Shown here: piece after piece, positions 43,792 to 55,400 of the stretch | Position numbering within the stretch: position 1 is the stretch's first letter | Layout of the letters: every line of letters starts with the position of its first letter | DNA from: Chrysemys picta bellii | Taxonomy: Eukaryota; Chordata; Testudines; Emydidae | NCBI RefSeq assembly: GCF_011386835.1 | Contig: NC_088795.1 | Location: 103,600,434-103,664,433 of the forward strand | DNA length: 64,000 nucleotides | Reading direction: 5' to 3' | Notes under the pieces: model-generated | The model's database searches: none | The model's input: only the letters and a program-made list of their open reading frames with translations | What the model was told of the DNA's origin: nothing | Translations under genes and position numbers: made by a program

Positions 43792-46095
43792 GTGTGTGGC
43801 AAGTCAGAGTCTGAATCTACGCTGTATTAGCTTCCTGTTTCGTAATTGTACTGCTGTTTAACAGACTCTGTGTAGACAGGGCATAAGGTAATAATGTTAT
43901 TGAAGGAAATCAAAAAGTTAAAAATAGAAACTGCTGTATCTCTAAGGTTCATGATGTTCCAAAAATTCTACAATCAGCTTTTGAAAGACTATGATATTTT
44001 TTATTGTAATATGTAAACGTTTCCCATTTCAGCAAAAATTGTCAGGATTGAGTCCAATATATTTTTTTGCAAGTTTGTGTCAAATTCAGTCAATAGTTTC
44101 AGCTGAAAAAAATTTCAAAGAAGTCAGAATGTAACATTTTGAAATTTGTTTAGAAATTTAGCTAGGTATATTTTAGAAAACAAACACATTTAAAGGGTAC
44201 AAAAATATATTTGAAAACTAAGGAAAATGGGGAGGAAATTGTTTCAAGTTGAACAAAACTTTTTGTTTGACCCAAAACAATTTTTTTCTTCAGATTTTTC
44301 AGCTTAGCTACTGAACCAAAAAATCAATTATTTGATCAGCTTCAGTGTCAGGAGTTAGGTAAAAGTATTTTAGGTGGCTGTGTGTATACCCACCGGCAGA
44401 AATTTAGGCACGTTGGGGACTTTAGCAGAGATGCCTAGGGACTTTAGGCCCCTGCAGGATTAAGCAGTAGCTGAGCAGAGCTTTTCTGATTGCAGTGGTG
44501 CCTGTGTGTTAGAGATAGGTCCCTTTATAAATCTAGCCTCTAGGGTCATGTGTTATCCTTTACATTCATTGTTACTTTTTCACTGACAAAGGCATTAGAA
44601 AACCTACAAAGAATAAATAAGTACAAAATGCAAACAGTGAGTGGTGGAAGAAATTCATCACAACATATTTGTTTACAACATAAAATCAAAATAGAAATGT
44701 TGCTCTATTAATTGAACACCACATATCTCTGGGGATTTACAGTATTTTTGTTGGTCGAGGTCATGAAAGAGCTCATAATTCATTTAGCCAATCCCATTAA
44801 TCAAAGCAGAGTATGAGCAATTAATTTTAGCATCAATGTAATTGTATTGTAATTTACAAATTACAGTTATCACATAAAACTAATTTATTTATAGATAAGG
44901 TTAAGATATTAATTAAAAAACCCATCATAATGAAATTTATCTTATTTCATTTTAGTATTTTCTATGTTTTCTATGTTCTACGTGTCTGTCTATGTTTCAT
45001 GCAGGCTGGACAGATGTAACTAATCTCTTTCGACTCATCAGTACTGCAGAAATCTGTAGTCACTAGTAAATTATTTACAGTATTAACAGTAGACCCATTG
45101 CAAGTAATACACATCAGTGTGTATTACTAAGTTATTATTATTATTTATTTGTATTACCATAACACCATTATTGTGTTAATATTAAATATACAAAAGGTAC
45201 AATTGTAAAGGTTATTGATTATTGGGTCTGTGGTAATTAGTTACCTATTGCCATAGTTTTATATAAAGTTGGAAGTATTTCTGTAACGATTTGGTGAATC
45301 TGATATTTGTTTTACAAGGTACGGAACATGCTTATGGAAATGTTTTTGGACTTATCTGTGGCAGTATGAAAAATGATGCTTTGCACTTGGAAAGTTTCTT
45401 GTTCCTATGAGTTTGTATATCATCAAAATCCCCCATTCCTAACCTTAAATCAACATGATAAACTTGTACGTTTATAAAAAAAAAAAGAGTCTTCATAAAT
45501 ATGATTTGCCAATTGCTCAGCCACCTTTTTTAATATTCAAACTTTTTAGAATATTACAATCTACTTTGTAGGTATTGAATTAATTCAGGTCAGGTTTCCA
45601 TAATCAGATTCACCCAGACTCTTTCTCTCCATGTTTTTGTTTGGACATGAGAAAGTAAACAAAATAATCTATTTTGCCTGTTACATTTAACTATTCACAT
45701 TCCTTTGAAAACCACAACACTCAAGAAAAAAAATACAGCATAAACAATGATTTAAAATAAAAGAGAAATGTAGAAATTGCTGATTTGTATGGCTACGTGA
45801 ACTGGTTTTGATAAAGAAAGAAATAACACGAGCTGTTTCTCATTACTCAAACTTCTCTGAGTTTTGTTTCAGTTAAATTTTTTTTAAAAGTTATTTTTTC
45901 AGTTTTGTATGCCTCTGTGTTATCTGAGTTTGGTAGAAACTGAAAGTGGAAGTGCTAGAATCACACAAGATGTACACATATATTTCAGGTCCAGTTGGAA
46001 TCAGAAAAAAATGAGGCACCACATAGGGGCATCTTTTCCAACCAGGCTGTCTAAGAAATCATCCCTTCTCCAAGGAATTCAGTGACAATTTCAGT
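43792..46095. other. Unannotated AT-rich sequence
   Basis: 43800-43885 ends in TCTGTGTAGACAGGGCATAA and may be a MITE scrap. 44360-44540 (GCCTAGGGACTTTAGGCCC) resembles the repeat at 54690. No genes seen. Confidence 0.4.
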
Positions 46096-46096
46096 A

Positions 46097-46325
46097 GAAC
46101 ATTAGACTGTAACTCAGGAGACCTGGGTTCTATTCCTAACTCTCACACTTGTTGTGTGGCTTTACACAAGTTATTTTACCTTTCTTCCCCCCTCCTTTGT
46201 CTTGCCTATGTAAACTGTAAGCATTTCAAGGCAGAATATTTCTTACAATGTGTTTCTACAATAGAATAGGGCCCATCTTGTTTGGGGCCTCTAGATGCTA
46301 CCTTAATAATAATAAATATGGATCA
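46097..46325 (+). repeat. MIR-like SINE
   Basis: The tRNA-related head (ACTCAGGAGACCTGGGTTCT, B-box-like) is followed by GTGTGGCTTTACACAAGTTA, a core region, and a tail ending GGGCCTCTAGATGCTAC with TAATAATAATAAAT. Confidence 0.68.
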
Positions 46326-46908
46326 CTTTCAGTGTAAATGGTAGGGGATGGCTGGGAGAGGGTTCATCATAAGAGGTTTTTAAGTCTAAAACTAGCTCCA
46401 TAAGGAAGGAGGAGGAGACATGAGGCAACCCAGAAAGGCAGCAGGACATCACAAATCCAGCAGGGTCTGAGAAGCCATAACAAGTGTTACCCTCTCCAGG
46501 TCCCCCTTCAGTTTATGACACAGAATCACGGCTTCCAGGATGACCATGTACTGCTGGATTACTCTCTGAAGTCAAACAAGATCTTTCTTGGCTCATCTAT
46601 CCTGTTTGGAAAGTATGAGCAACTCTATCATCTCTGATGAAGATGGGCATTCCTTGCATTTTTCCTCTTTATCTCATTCGCTACAAGTATAGTTGGATAT
46701 TGTCTTGCAGCCAGTGGCTAATGTATCTGCCACCCAAAAATACAAAATCTAAGATCCAGCCATCCTCAGACCCCTGCATCCTGTCTGCTACTCTTTTACT
46801 ATCCTCACTCCAGCCATTCCCTAGACCCCTTGCTTGTTCTCTTTATCGTAATACCATTCTGTCTCTCTGGCTCTGTTCCCCTCTGTGTATGTGTTGTTTA
46901 AAAAAAAA
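46326..46908. other. Unannotated sequence
   Basis: The 97-codon ORF at 46637-46930 has no recognised domain and runs into the neighbouring repeat. Confidence 0.4.
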
Positions 46909-46920
46909 TCAGTTAGGAGT

Positions 46921-47150
46921 TTCAGAGTAACAGCCGTGTTAGTCTGTATCCGCAAAAAGAAGAACAGGAGTACTTGTGGCACCTTAGAGACTAACAAATT
47001 TATTAGAGCATAAGCTTTCGTGGACTACAGCCCACGAAAGAAGAAGTGGGCTGTAGTCCACGAAAGAAGAAGTGGGCTGTAGTCCACGAAAGCTTATGCT
47101 CTAATAAATTTGTTAGTCTCTAAGGTGCCACAAGTACTCCTGTTCTTCTT
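46921..47150. mobile_element. Miniature foldback element with PLE-related tail, 12-bp TSD
   Basis: Two inverted arms carry the tail GTCCACGAAAGCTTATGCTC followed by TTTGTTAGTCTCTAAGGTGC. The left arm alone continues to CAGCCGTGTTAGTCTGTATC at its outer end. TCAGTTAGGAGT flanks it at 46909-46920 and 47151-47162. The centre has a 26-bp tandem duplication (47033-47058, 47059-47084). There is no coding sequence, so it must be moved by another element, presumably a PLE. Confidence 0.82.
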
Positions 47151-47194
47151 TCAGTTAGGAGTGGAATTCCTGACTGTGGTATGCAGAGTAACCT

Positions 47195-47472
47195 TAGGGT
47201 TGCCAACTTTCTACTCGCACAAAACCTAACACCTTTGCCCCGCTCCCATCCTGCCCCTCCTCTGAGGCCCCACCCCTTCTCTGAGACACTGCCCCCGCTC
47301 ACTCCATCCCCCCTGCCTCTGTCGCATACTCTCCCCCAACCTTCAGTCATTTGATCATTTTCAATGTGCCGCTGGCTGGACTTTTAGCTGCAGTCAGTGG
47401 TGCTGCCCGGAGACAGCAAGGTCCCTTTTTGACTGGGTGTTCTGGTCGAAAACGGGACGCCTGGTAACCCTA
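47195..47472. mobile_element. MITE with TAGGGTT-type inverted ends
   Basis: The left end TAGGGTTGCCAACTTTC and the reverse-complemented right end TAGGGTTACCAGGCGTC share their first eight to ten bases. The body is C-rich. A TSD could not be fixed. Superfamily uncertain. Confidence 0.55.
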
Positions 47473-47645
47473 ACCTATCAGTAGCTAATGTCTCAGAGTC
47501 TTAGGCCCTATTCAAGAAAAGCATTTAAGTATATTTTTATCTTAAATAAATAAATGATCCCACTGAAGTCAATGTCCACAAAACTTCTGATTATGTTCGC
47601 ACTGACTGATATCTGTGCAATGTCATTGCCTTTCACTATCTAGTT

Positions 47646-48284
47646 CAGTGGTTCTCAAATTGTGGTCCATGGACCACCAGTGGTCCACGAGCTCCATTCA
47701 TGTAGTCCGCAAATAGTTTCCTCTAAGGTGAGCGCCTGGGCAGCCACACACAAAAGAATGAAGGACCATCCACTTAATTAGCAGAGCCACTCAGGCATGG
47801 CTCCACTAATTAGGTGCCTGAACCCTGGAGAAGACACACATGTAAGGTGAGGTGGTGGCATGGGGGGAATAGGGGATAAGTAGGAGGGGCAGTGGGGTGA
47901 GAAAAGGGGGTGGGGGGAATTTGGTAGGTGCAGGGGTATTGCGGCCAGATAAAGAGATGACTTTCCCCAGCTCCAGGGCTGGGGCTGTTGGGGAGCGATA
48001 GCTCTCCTACCCAGCCTCAGCTCGGGGACTGTCACAACGGGGGAGAGAGGGCACATCTATCACATTAGAAAGGTAAGAATACTGATATTAAAATGTGAGT
48101 TGTGTGCTTTTATTTGAAGAACAAAAAAAACTATTATTAAGGTTTTTTTTAATATTGCGCTTTTATCCAAAGTGCTTTACAATAGTTAGCTAACAAACAA
48201 CATTTGGAAAGATCATTAAGTGGTTTGCCGAGATCCTCAGCAATTTTCAAGTAGTCCGCAGAAAAAACATTTTGAGAATCACTG
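47646..48284. mobile_element. hAT-type element with exact 8-bp TSD
   Basis: Ends CAGTGGTTCTCAAA and, reverse-complemented, CAGTGATTCTCAAA; ATCTAGTT flanks at 47638-47645 and 48285-48292. The 639-bp element lacks transposase; the ORF at 47778-48056 is a chance frame. Confidence 0.85.
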
Positions 48285-48330
48285 ATCTAGTTCTAACTGG
48301 GAGTATATTAAAGCATGCACTTAAATTAAG

Positions 48331-48531
48331 AACAGGAGGACTTGTGGCACCTTAGAGACTAACAAATTTATTAGAGCATAAGCTTTCGTGGACTATAGCC
48401 CACTTCTTCGGAAGAAGTGGGCTATAGTCCACGAAAGCTTATGCTCTAATAAATTTGTTAGTCTCTAAGGTGCCACAAGTCCTCCTGTTCTTCTTTTTGC
48501 GGATACAGACTAACACGGCTGCTACTCTGAA
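48331..48531. mobile_element. Second miniature PLE-related foldback element, 13-bp TSD
   Basis: Arms are inverted around a centre at 48410 (CTTCTTC-G-GAAGAAG). Each contains CGTGGACTATAGCCCAC or its complement. Only the right arm carries the outer motif GCGGATACAGACTAACACGG. CACTTAAATTAAG flanks at 48318-48330 and 48532-48544. The orientation of the long arm is opposite to the element at 46921. Confidence 0.82.
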
Positions 48532-48835
48532 CACTTAAATTAAGTTACATTAAGATTGAGGGCTTAATCCATGCCTACTGCTTCTGAAATGACTAAGTCA
48601 TAGGCTTGGGTTTCCATCAAAAGTTTCAATGGCATTGACATGCTGCCTCAGAATGTTTTTATTTAATCAAATAATACTGTTCCATAGGGAAATTTTTGAT
48701 GAGCACTAATTCTCAGTTATACTTGTGCTGTCCAATTGCCTTCCAATTATGTCCTCAGTGTCACCTGTACAACCCCATTGCATTTAGTGTATTCCAATGA
48801 TTTTGTGTAACTACATTGCATTCCATTGCATAGTT

Positions 48836-49170
48836 CAGGGATCGGCAATCTTCGGTACGCAGCCCGCCAGGGTAAGCCCTTTGGTAGGCCAGGCTGGTTT
48901 GTTTACCTGCTGCACCCGCAATTTTGGCCGATCATGGCTCCCACTGGCCGTGGTTCACCATTCCAGGCCAATGGGGGTTGCGAGAAGCCACGGCCAGCAC
49001 ATCCCTCAGCCCGCGCCGCTTCCTGCAGCCCCCATTGGCTTGGAACAGTGAACCGTGGCCAGTGGGAGCCACGATCGGCCGAACCTGTGGACACGGCAGG
49101 TAAACAAACTGGCCAGCTCTACCAGGGGGCTTACCCTGACGGGCCGCGTGCTGAAGGTTGCAAATCCCAG
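48836..49170. mobile_element. hAT-type MITE, exact 8-bp TSD (copy A)
   Basis: Starts CAGGGATCGGCAATC and ends GGTTGCAAATCCCAG; GCATAGTT flanks at 48828-48835 and 49171-49178. The interior is an imperfect palindrome (GGCCAGTGGGAGCC blocks on both strands). Confidence 0.85.
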
Positions 49171-49357
49171 GCATAGTTCTTACAGATGGCACATTAAAGC
49201 TATCTAGTTCAAATTTAGGGAGAGGTGTTTCCTATCTGACAAAAAATTCTTGTCTACAGACAGGAATAAATGTAGCCCTAAGACACTGTAACCTACTGAT
49301 TGAAAATGCCAAGAGGGTTGGCACAATTTCCTTTGAAGAAGAAAGAAGACTTTATTG

Positions 49358-49693
49358 CAGGGCTCAGCAATCTTTGGCACACAGCCTGCCACAGAAAGCA
49401 CCCTGGTGGGCCCTGCCGGTTTGTTTACCTTCTGCGTCCACAGGTTTGGCCAATCGTGGCTTCCACTGGCTGTGGTTCACTGTCCCAGGCCAATGGGAGC
49501 TGCAGGAAGAGGTGCGGGACGTGGGATTTGCTGGCCGCCACTTCCCGCAGCCCCCATTGGCCTGGAATGGTGACCTGCAGCCAGTGGGAGATGCGATCAG
49601 CCGAACCTGCGGGCTTGGCAGGTAAACAAACCCGGCCCGGCTTGCCAGGGTGCTTACCTTTGCAGGCTGTGTGCCAAAGGTTGCCGATCCCTG
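49358..49693. mobile_element. hAT-type MITE, exact 8-bp TSD (copy B)
   Basis: Same family as copy A: starts CAGGGCTCAGCAATC, ends GGTTGCCGATCCCTG; CTTTATTG flanks at 49350-49357 and 49694-49701. ORFs on both strands within it are chance frames. Confidence 0.87.
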
Positions 49694-49701
49694 CTTTATT
49701 G

Positions 49702-51571
49702 CCTATGAGCCAAGTTTTTGGCATCTCCTGTTAGGCTGGAGAGTCAATCATATCCGGTGATCATTCTATGACATTAGGATAAAATAAATCATAATTGGAT
49801 CAAAGGGCAGCGTTTAGTCCAGCAATCAGCTGTATCCTTTACTATAAGAACTATCTCTAATTCAGAAAAGCACTTAAGCATGTGACTAACTTTAAGTAAG
49901 TGTTTAGGATCCATTGAATCAATCCATATGAAGTACATGCTTAAAAGTAAGTATGTTCATGAGTGCCTTCCTGAGATGAGGACTATATGTTTCAAGCTCT
50001 CAATTTTCTATTTGTTAATAAAACAGTTTGTAAGATGTCTTCATATTGGGTATGCTGGCTAATTGATTTTTTTGTCTTCATTGGAAGACATTATCATAAT
50101 TGTCAAGTATCTTCCACATTACTGGATATTTATCAAGTGTTTTTTGTTTTTGTTTTTTTTTGCTTTGTTTTGTTTTGCTTTCCTGTGTTTTGTTTAGTTT
50201 TTATGGTGCTTGAATCTGTCATCATCCCATTAGAAAAAATAAAATATTGAACAGTGTTAACTTTGGGCAGTCCCATATGAATTTACTCAGCCACCATATT
50301 CAGAAGGGAGGGGGCAGCACCTTTATATTTCTTGTGCTAAGGGAATTTGTTTTTTTTCCCTCACAGTTCTAAAACAAACTTAAAAACAATGACAATGACT
50401 GGAGAAAAAATGACTGAAGAAATAATACTAGTCAGCCATTATAAATGTATAACCTTGTCTTGGGTTATTTAAAAATGTAACGATCAGATATCAGGTACTA
50501 ATAAAGTTCAGTTAAAGTGTTCAGTTTGTGATACATATTTTTGAATAGATTAAATGACTAAAGCATGCCAGAGGTATATCGCTATAAGATATGACATATA
50601 AAGATATCACAATTCATGAACAATTCATTACCCAAGTTTGGTTAAACTAAATAGTTGGCTAATTGCAAATAATAATCTTCACATGAAGAGTTAGCATGAC
50701 AGACTTAATGGAAATTCACAGCATTCTGTAGTGTTATAAACAAATAGAAGATTTAAAACTTAAATGGTATAATATCAGGACTCCTCTCTCCACCTGCAAA
50801 AACGGTACAACATCTGTTAAATAATTAGTAAGGGATTAGAGATGACACTGTATATAATTCTACAATTACTGAAAGAAAAAGGTACATAGGCAGTAACAAT
50901 AAGGGAAAACCTTGGGTTATGGAAGGTGCTGCATTTTGGATGTCAGGAATGCAATCCTCCAGCAGCGGGTCAGTTTAGGCAGAAAATATGAGCATAAAGG
51001 GATTTTTTAGAATATCCCTTCTATGAGCAGACATCTAGCTTGCTTAAAACTGGGTCTAGACATAAAAGGCTACCTTGGGTTCTATATTAAATCCTTTGTT
51101 ATTTCATTGCCATTAAAGCAAAGTATTTTGCAACATATTGAAAATGAAAAACAAAACGTTTAACTGGGATTGTAATAATTAATGTAATGCTGCACATAAA
51201 CTAACTACATGGTATATGAGAACTGTGGGGAAATAGTTCTTTAATATAAGGATAAAAGAATCCCAAAAAGTTTGGGGCCTACAATTACTTAAAACCATCT
51301 AATGAAGTACTAAACATTTTTAGAACTTTCTAATTATTTTAAAAACTAAACATTTTATTTATGTTTTTCACATTTCAAGCGATACAAGGAAAAAATATTC
51401 AGCACTGTGACAATTTTTGAAGTAGGAAGTGAGACATCCAGCCATTCTATTTATTACAAAAGAAAATGGCGAAGCTCATATATGTTTTACAGTAGATCAA
51501 AATTTCTGTATTTCTAGAATCTCTGTTTGTCCTATCTTCCTCATATTCTAGACATTTATTATGGAGTATAA
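49702..51571. other. Unannotated AT-rich sequence
   Basis: No gene or bounded repeat seen; T-rich stretches occur near 50140-50200. Confidence 0.4.
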
Positions 51572-51748
51572 CAGGGATCAGCAATCTTTGGCCCGCGGCC
51601 CGCCTGGGTAAACATCCTGGCGGGCCAGACTGGTTTCTTTACCTGCTGCGTCCACAGGTTCAGCCGATCACGTCTCTCATTGGCCGCGGTTCGCCACTCC
51701 AGGACAATGGGGGCTGCGGGAAGTGGTGCGGGACGAGGGATGTGCTGG
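51572..51748 (+). mobile_element. Truncated hAT-type MITE (copy C)
   Basis: Starts CAGGGATCAGCAATCTTTGG like copies A and B and follows them to about GGATGTGCTGG, where CR1 sequence begins. The right half is missing. Confidence 0.7.
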
Positions 51749-51754
51749 AATAAT

Positions 51755-53092
51755 AGAAATGGAATTAAATTTAATAGTGCAAAGTGCAAGGTCATGAACG
51801 TAAGGACTAAGAACAAGAATTTTTGCTATAAGATGCTGGATATATCAGTTGGAAGCAACAGAAGAGAATAGGTGAGTGTATTGGTTCATCACAGGCTGAC
51901 TTTGAGCCACCAATGAGATACAGCCATGAAAAAGGCTAACACAACATTTGGATGCATCAAGCAATGTATTTTCAGTAGAGATAGAAAATGTTATTGTTAT
52001 GTATAATGTTATTTACATTATACAAGGCAATGGTGAGACCTCATCTGGAATACTACGTGAAATTCTGGTCTCCTATATTTAAGAAAGAGGAGTTTTAAAA
52101 GGAACAGTTTCATAGAAGGGCAACTAGGACGATCAGAGGAATGGAAACCTTATGAGAGGAGTCTCAAGGAGCTTTGCTTGCTTACCCTAACCAAACAAAG
52201 GCTGAGTGGAGACACGATTGCTCTCTATAAATACATCAGAGGGATAAATACCAGGGAAGGAGAGGAGTTATTCAAGTTAAATGCTGAGGTTGGCACAAGA
52301 ACAAATGGATATAAACTGTCCATCAATATGTCTAAGCTTGAAATTAAACAAAGGTTTCTAACCATCAAAGAAGTGAAGTTCTGGAACAGCCTTCTAAAGG
52401 GAGCTTTCGGTGGGCGGGGGGGACCTAACTGCTGTGAGGACTGAGCTGGATAAATTTATGAAGGGGATGATACGATGAGATGACTTACAATGACATGTGG
52501 CCCACTTGCGACTGCTAGTAACAAAAATCCCAATGGCCAGAGATGAGGGCATTAGAAAGGGAGGGTTTGGAGTTACTACAAAGAATTCTTTCCCAGGTGT
52601 CTGGCTGGTAGGTCTTGAAGACATGCCTAGGGTTCAATTGACTGCCATATTTGGAGTTGGGAAAGAATTTTCCTCCAGATCGAATTGGCAGAGACTCTCT
52701 GTTTTTGTTTGTTTGTTTGTTTTGTTTTGCCTTAGAATCATAGAATATCAGGGTTGGAAGGGACCTCAGGAGGTCATCTAGTCCAACACCCTGCTCAAAG
52801 CAGGACCAATTCCCAACTAAATCATCCCAGCCAGGGCTTTGTCAAACCGGGCCTTAAAAACCTCCTTCTTCTGCAGCATGGGACATGGGTCACTTACTGG
52901 TTTAAACTAGAGTAAATGATGGATTATTTGTAAATGTAAGTCTTTAAATCATGATTTGGGGACTTCAATAACTCATCCAGAGATTAGGGGTCTATTACAG
53001 AAGGAGTGGGTGAGATTCTGTGGCCTGTAATGTGTAGGAGATCAGATTAGATAAACACAATGGTCTCTTCTGACCTTAAAGTCTATGGTAAA
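51755..53092 (+). mobile_element. CR1 LINE 3' region, interrupted by a second CR1 scrap
   Basis: The plus strand follows the turtle CR1 3' portion: AGTGCAAGGTCATGAACG, AAGGCAATGGTGAGACCTCA, GGAATACTACGTGAAATTCT, CTCTATAAATACATCAGAGG, a GGAATTTTCC-like block and the terminal CTGACCTTAAAGTCTATGG. It includes the degenerate last part of ORF2 and the 3' UTR. 52734-52869 is a different CR1 end in the opposite orientation. Stops are frequent. Confidence 0.8.
52734..52869 (-). mobile_element. CR1 3'-end fragment nested in CR1
   Basis: AATCATAGAATATCAGGGTT, GGAAGGGACCTCAGGAGGTC and CCCTGCTCAAAGCAGGACCA are the reverse complement of a CR1 3' terminus. The surrounding CR1 resumes afterwards with CTTCTGCAGCATGGGACATG. 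Confidence 0.75.
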
Positions 53093-53094
53093 AA

Positions 53095-54188
53095 ATAAAT
53101 CAACCTTTCCATCAATTCAGGACATTTTTCAATAAACTTTTATGGGTGGAGCAAAAATCATTTCACAGATTAGTGATTGAAGCTTCCCTTCTTCTTCTGG
53201 ACTGCTGCATAGATAATAGTAGAATTAACTTTAGGGAAAAATAATTGTAAGAAATAAAGGATATTTTCTATAAGGAACCAAATCAATAGAAATACTCTAT
53301 AGTGAAGCTAACAAGTTCAAATTTTCATTTTAGATTGGCTTGATGTATATATGAATTTTAAATTTTAAACCTTCTCTCTTCTACATCTCTAAGATATGCT
53401 TTCAACAGATCACAAATTTCTCTTATTTGCTTAAACTCCAGCCATCATAATGGTAGAATCTCCTGGAGTAGCTACGAGGCTCTTGCCCTGTTTGCATTGG
53501 AGACAAGGAAAGTTTTGAGAGGGCTGTGTGGCTCTCCCACAGAAAGAAGATGATCAGGCAACTAAATTACAGAAAAACATGCTGGAATGGCATTCCATCT
53601 CCTTAGATTACTTAACAGAATTCTGGCTCTAAAGTATGAAGTTATGCAAACAGGCACCCAACAGTCCATCTGAAGTTGGTGAAAAATGTGGATGAACAAG
53701 AAATGAAGAATTAGGACCAGGAAGACATTTCCTAGTTCATTCTCCCTACCTGGGCATGTTCCTAATCCTACAAAGCCTTCACCACATGAGTAATCATTAA
53801 AACTGGTTGGGTGGGTAAGAGTTAATTACATGAAAAGGTTTGCAAGAACATGTCAAGGATTTTTAATGCATGCAGCCTTTTAGTGGTAGAGGATAGAAAA
53901 AACATCCCAGAAAACCAATGTACAAAGATTAAACTAATTTTCTTCAACACTTCAGCCAAACAAAAATCAAACAAATCATGAGAGTATAGAAAAAGTTATT
54001 GAATTATTATGAATACCTATAGACAATATTTATTACCAAGCAATAAATCTATACAGAAACAAGCTTTCAGAAAATAACACATATAACCTATTTGTGGTAT
54101 TATCATTAGTCCAATAGGACAGAGTGCGTGGCTGCAGTCACTACCTCAATATTTTCCCATTCATATGACCATCCATAAACAAAAACTT
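53095..54188. other. Unannotated sequence
   Basis: No gene or bounded repeat seen. Confidence 0.4.
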
Positions 54189-54189
54189 A

Positions 54190-54688
54190 GGAATAGAGGA
54201 CATAGGAGTGGAAGGGACCTCTAGGGATGTCAATTCTAGTTCCCTGCTGATAGGCAACCCTGTCATAGAATCCAGTCCATAAATGTATCAAGCTCCATCT
54301 TAAATTAGTTGGGTTGTTTTCCTCCATTGCACCTAATGTGGGACTATTCCCGAACCTTACTCCTCTGATGGTTAGAAACATTCTTCTAATTTCAAGACTA
54401 AATTTATTCATGGTTAGTTTATAGCTACTTGTTCTTGTGCTAATATGTTCTTTAGCTTAAAAAGCTCTTGTCCCTCCCTAGTGTTTACTCCCTGATGTAT
54501 TTACAGAGAGCAATCATATCCCCTGTCAGATTTAATTTGATTAGGCTAAAGACCCCAAGCTGTTTTAGGCTCTCCATTCCCCTGATCATTCTAATGGCCA
54601 ACATCTGTTCCAGTTTGAATTAATCTTTTTTAAACAGGGGTGACGAGAATTGTACAAAGTATTCCAGATGAGGTCTCATAGGCCTGAA
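54190..54688 (-). mobile_element. CR1 LINE 3' fragment
   Basis: The reverse complement shows, in order, GAGACCTCATCTGGAATAC, AATCAAATTAAATCTGACAG, a LEIRRMFLTIRGVRFGNSP-coding stretch (CR1 ORF2 terminus; minus frame 54411-54187) and the CR1 end. It is 5'-truncated and decayed. Confidence 0.75.
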
Positions 54689-54689
54689 T

Positions 54690-55400
54690 GCTCAAAAAGT
54701 GTTAGGCATCTAAGTTCCAGTTGTGGGCTCCACTGAGACATACAAAACTATTGCTGAACCCTGCAGGAGCCTAAACTCATTCAGTGCCTAAGTTTTTGAA
54801 CAAAAAGTTCCTAGGTGCCTATGTTTCTGTCTCTGAGAATGTACATTGTTGTCTCACGATACATGACTGGGTGCCATCTCCCACCTGTGCCCTAGAGCAA
54901 TTCATAACCCAGCAGAAGACAGGCATTCTTCTCTCTAAGTTCCATGCAGGACCTGATCCAGTAGGCATTATCAGAGGGTGCCTACCAGATCAGTCCCCTG
55001 AGGCAAGGTCTCATCAAATGGGGTGAGAAGGAAGAAAAAGGACCTCTTCAGCACACTAGTTATGGTACTCACTTGGGATATGAGAGGTCTCTGGTTCAAA
55101 TTCCACCTCTGCCTGAAGGGAAGACAGGATCTGAATAGGGATCAATCATCTCTCAGATGAGTGCTCTACCTATGGGACATTCTGATGTGGGGCTCACTCA
55201 ACCACTCCTGTAGAAGCTGGATAAATAATTAAAGAGTTGTTGGATCAGGGGAACTGTATTATGGGTCTCCCAAATCCTGGCTGAGTGCACTAACCAGCAG
55301 GCTACAGATTCATTCTTATGCTGGTGCTGTCTCTGGCCCAAATTACTTTTAAGTTTAAGTGTGTCTGTAAGTGTAGACCCCATCATGTGCTTAAGTCCTT
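54690..55400. repeat. Old SINE-like composite repeat
   Basis: Contains a tRNA-like B box region (CTGGTTCAAATTCCACCTC, 55090-55108) preceded by an A-box-like ACTAGTTATGGTACTCAC, and TTAGGCATCTAAGTTCCAG blocks seen elsewhere in the window. Boundaries are uncertain. Confidence 0.35.

Noticed and set aside
46097..46170. tRNA-like B box as a tRNA gene
   Set aside because: It is the head of a MIR-like SINE with the full body downstream.
46637..46930. 97-codon ORF as a small secreted or membrane gene
   Set aside because: No family, no clear signal or splice context, and its 3' end enters the foldback element's TSD.
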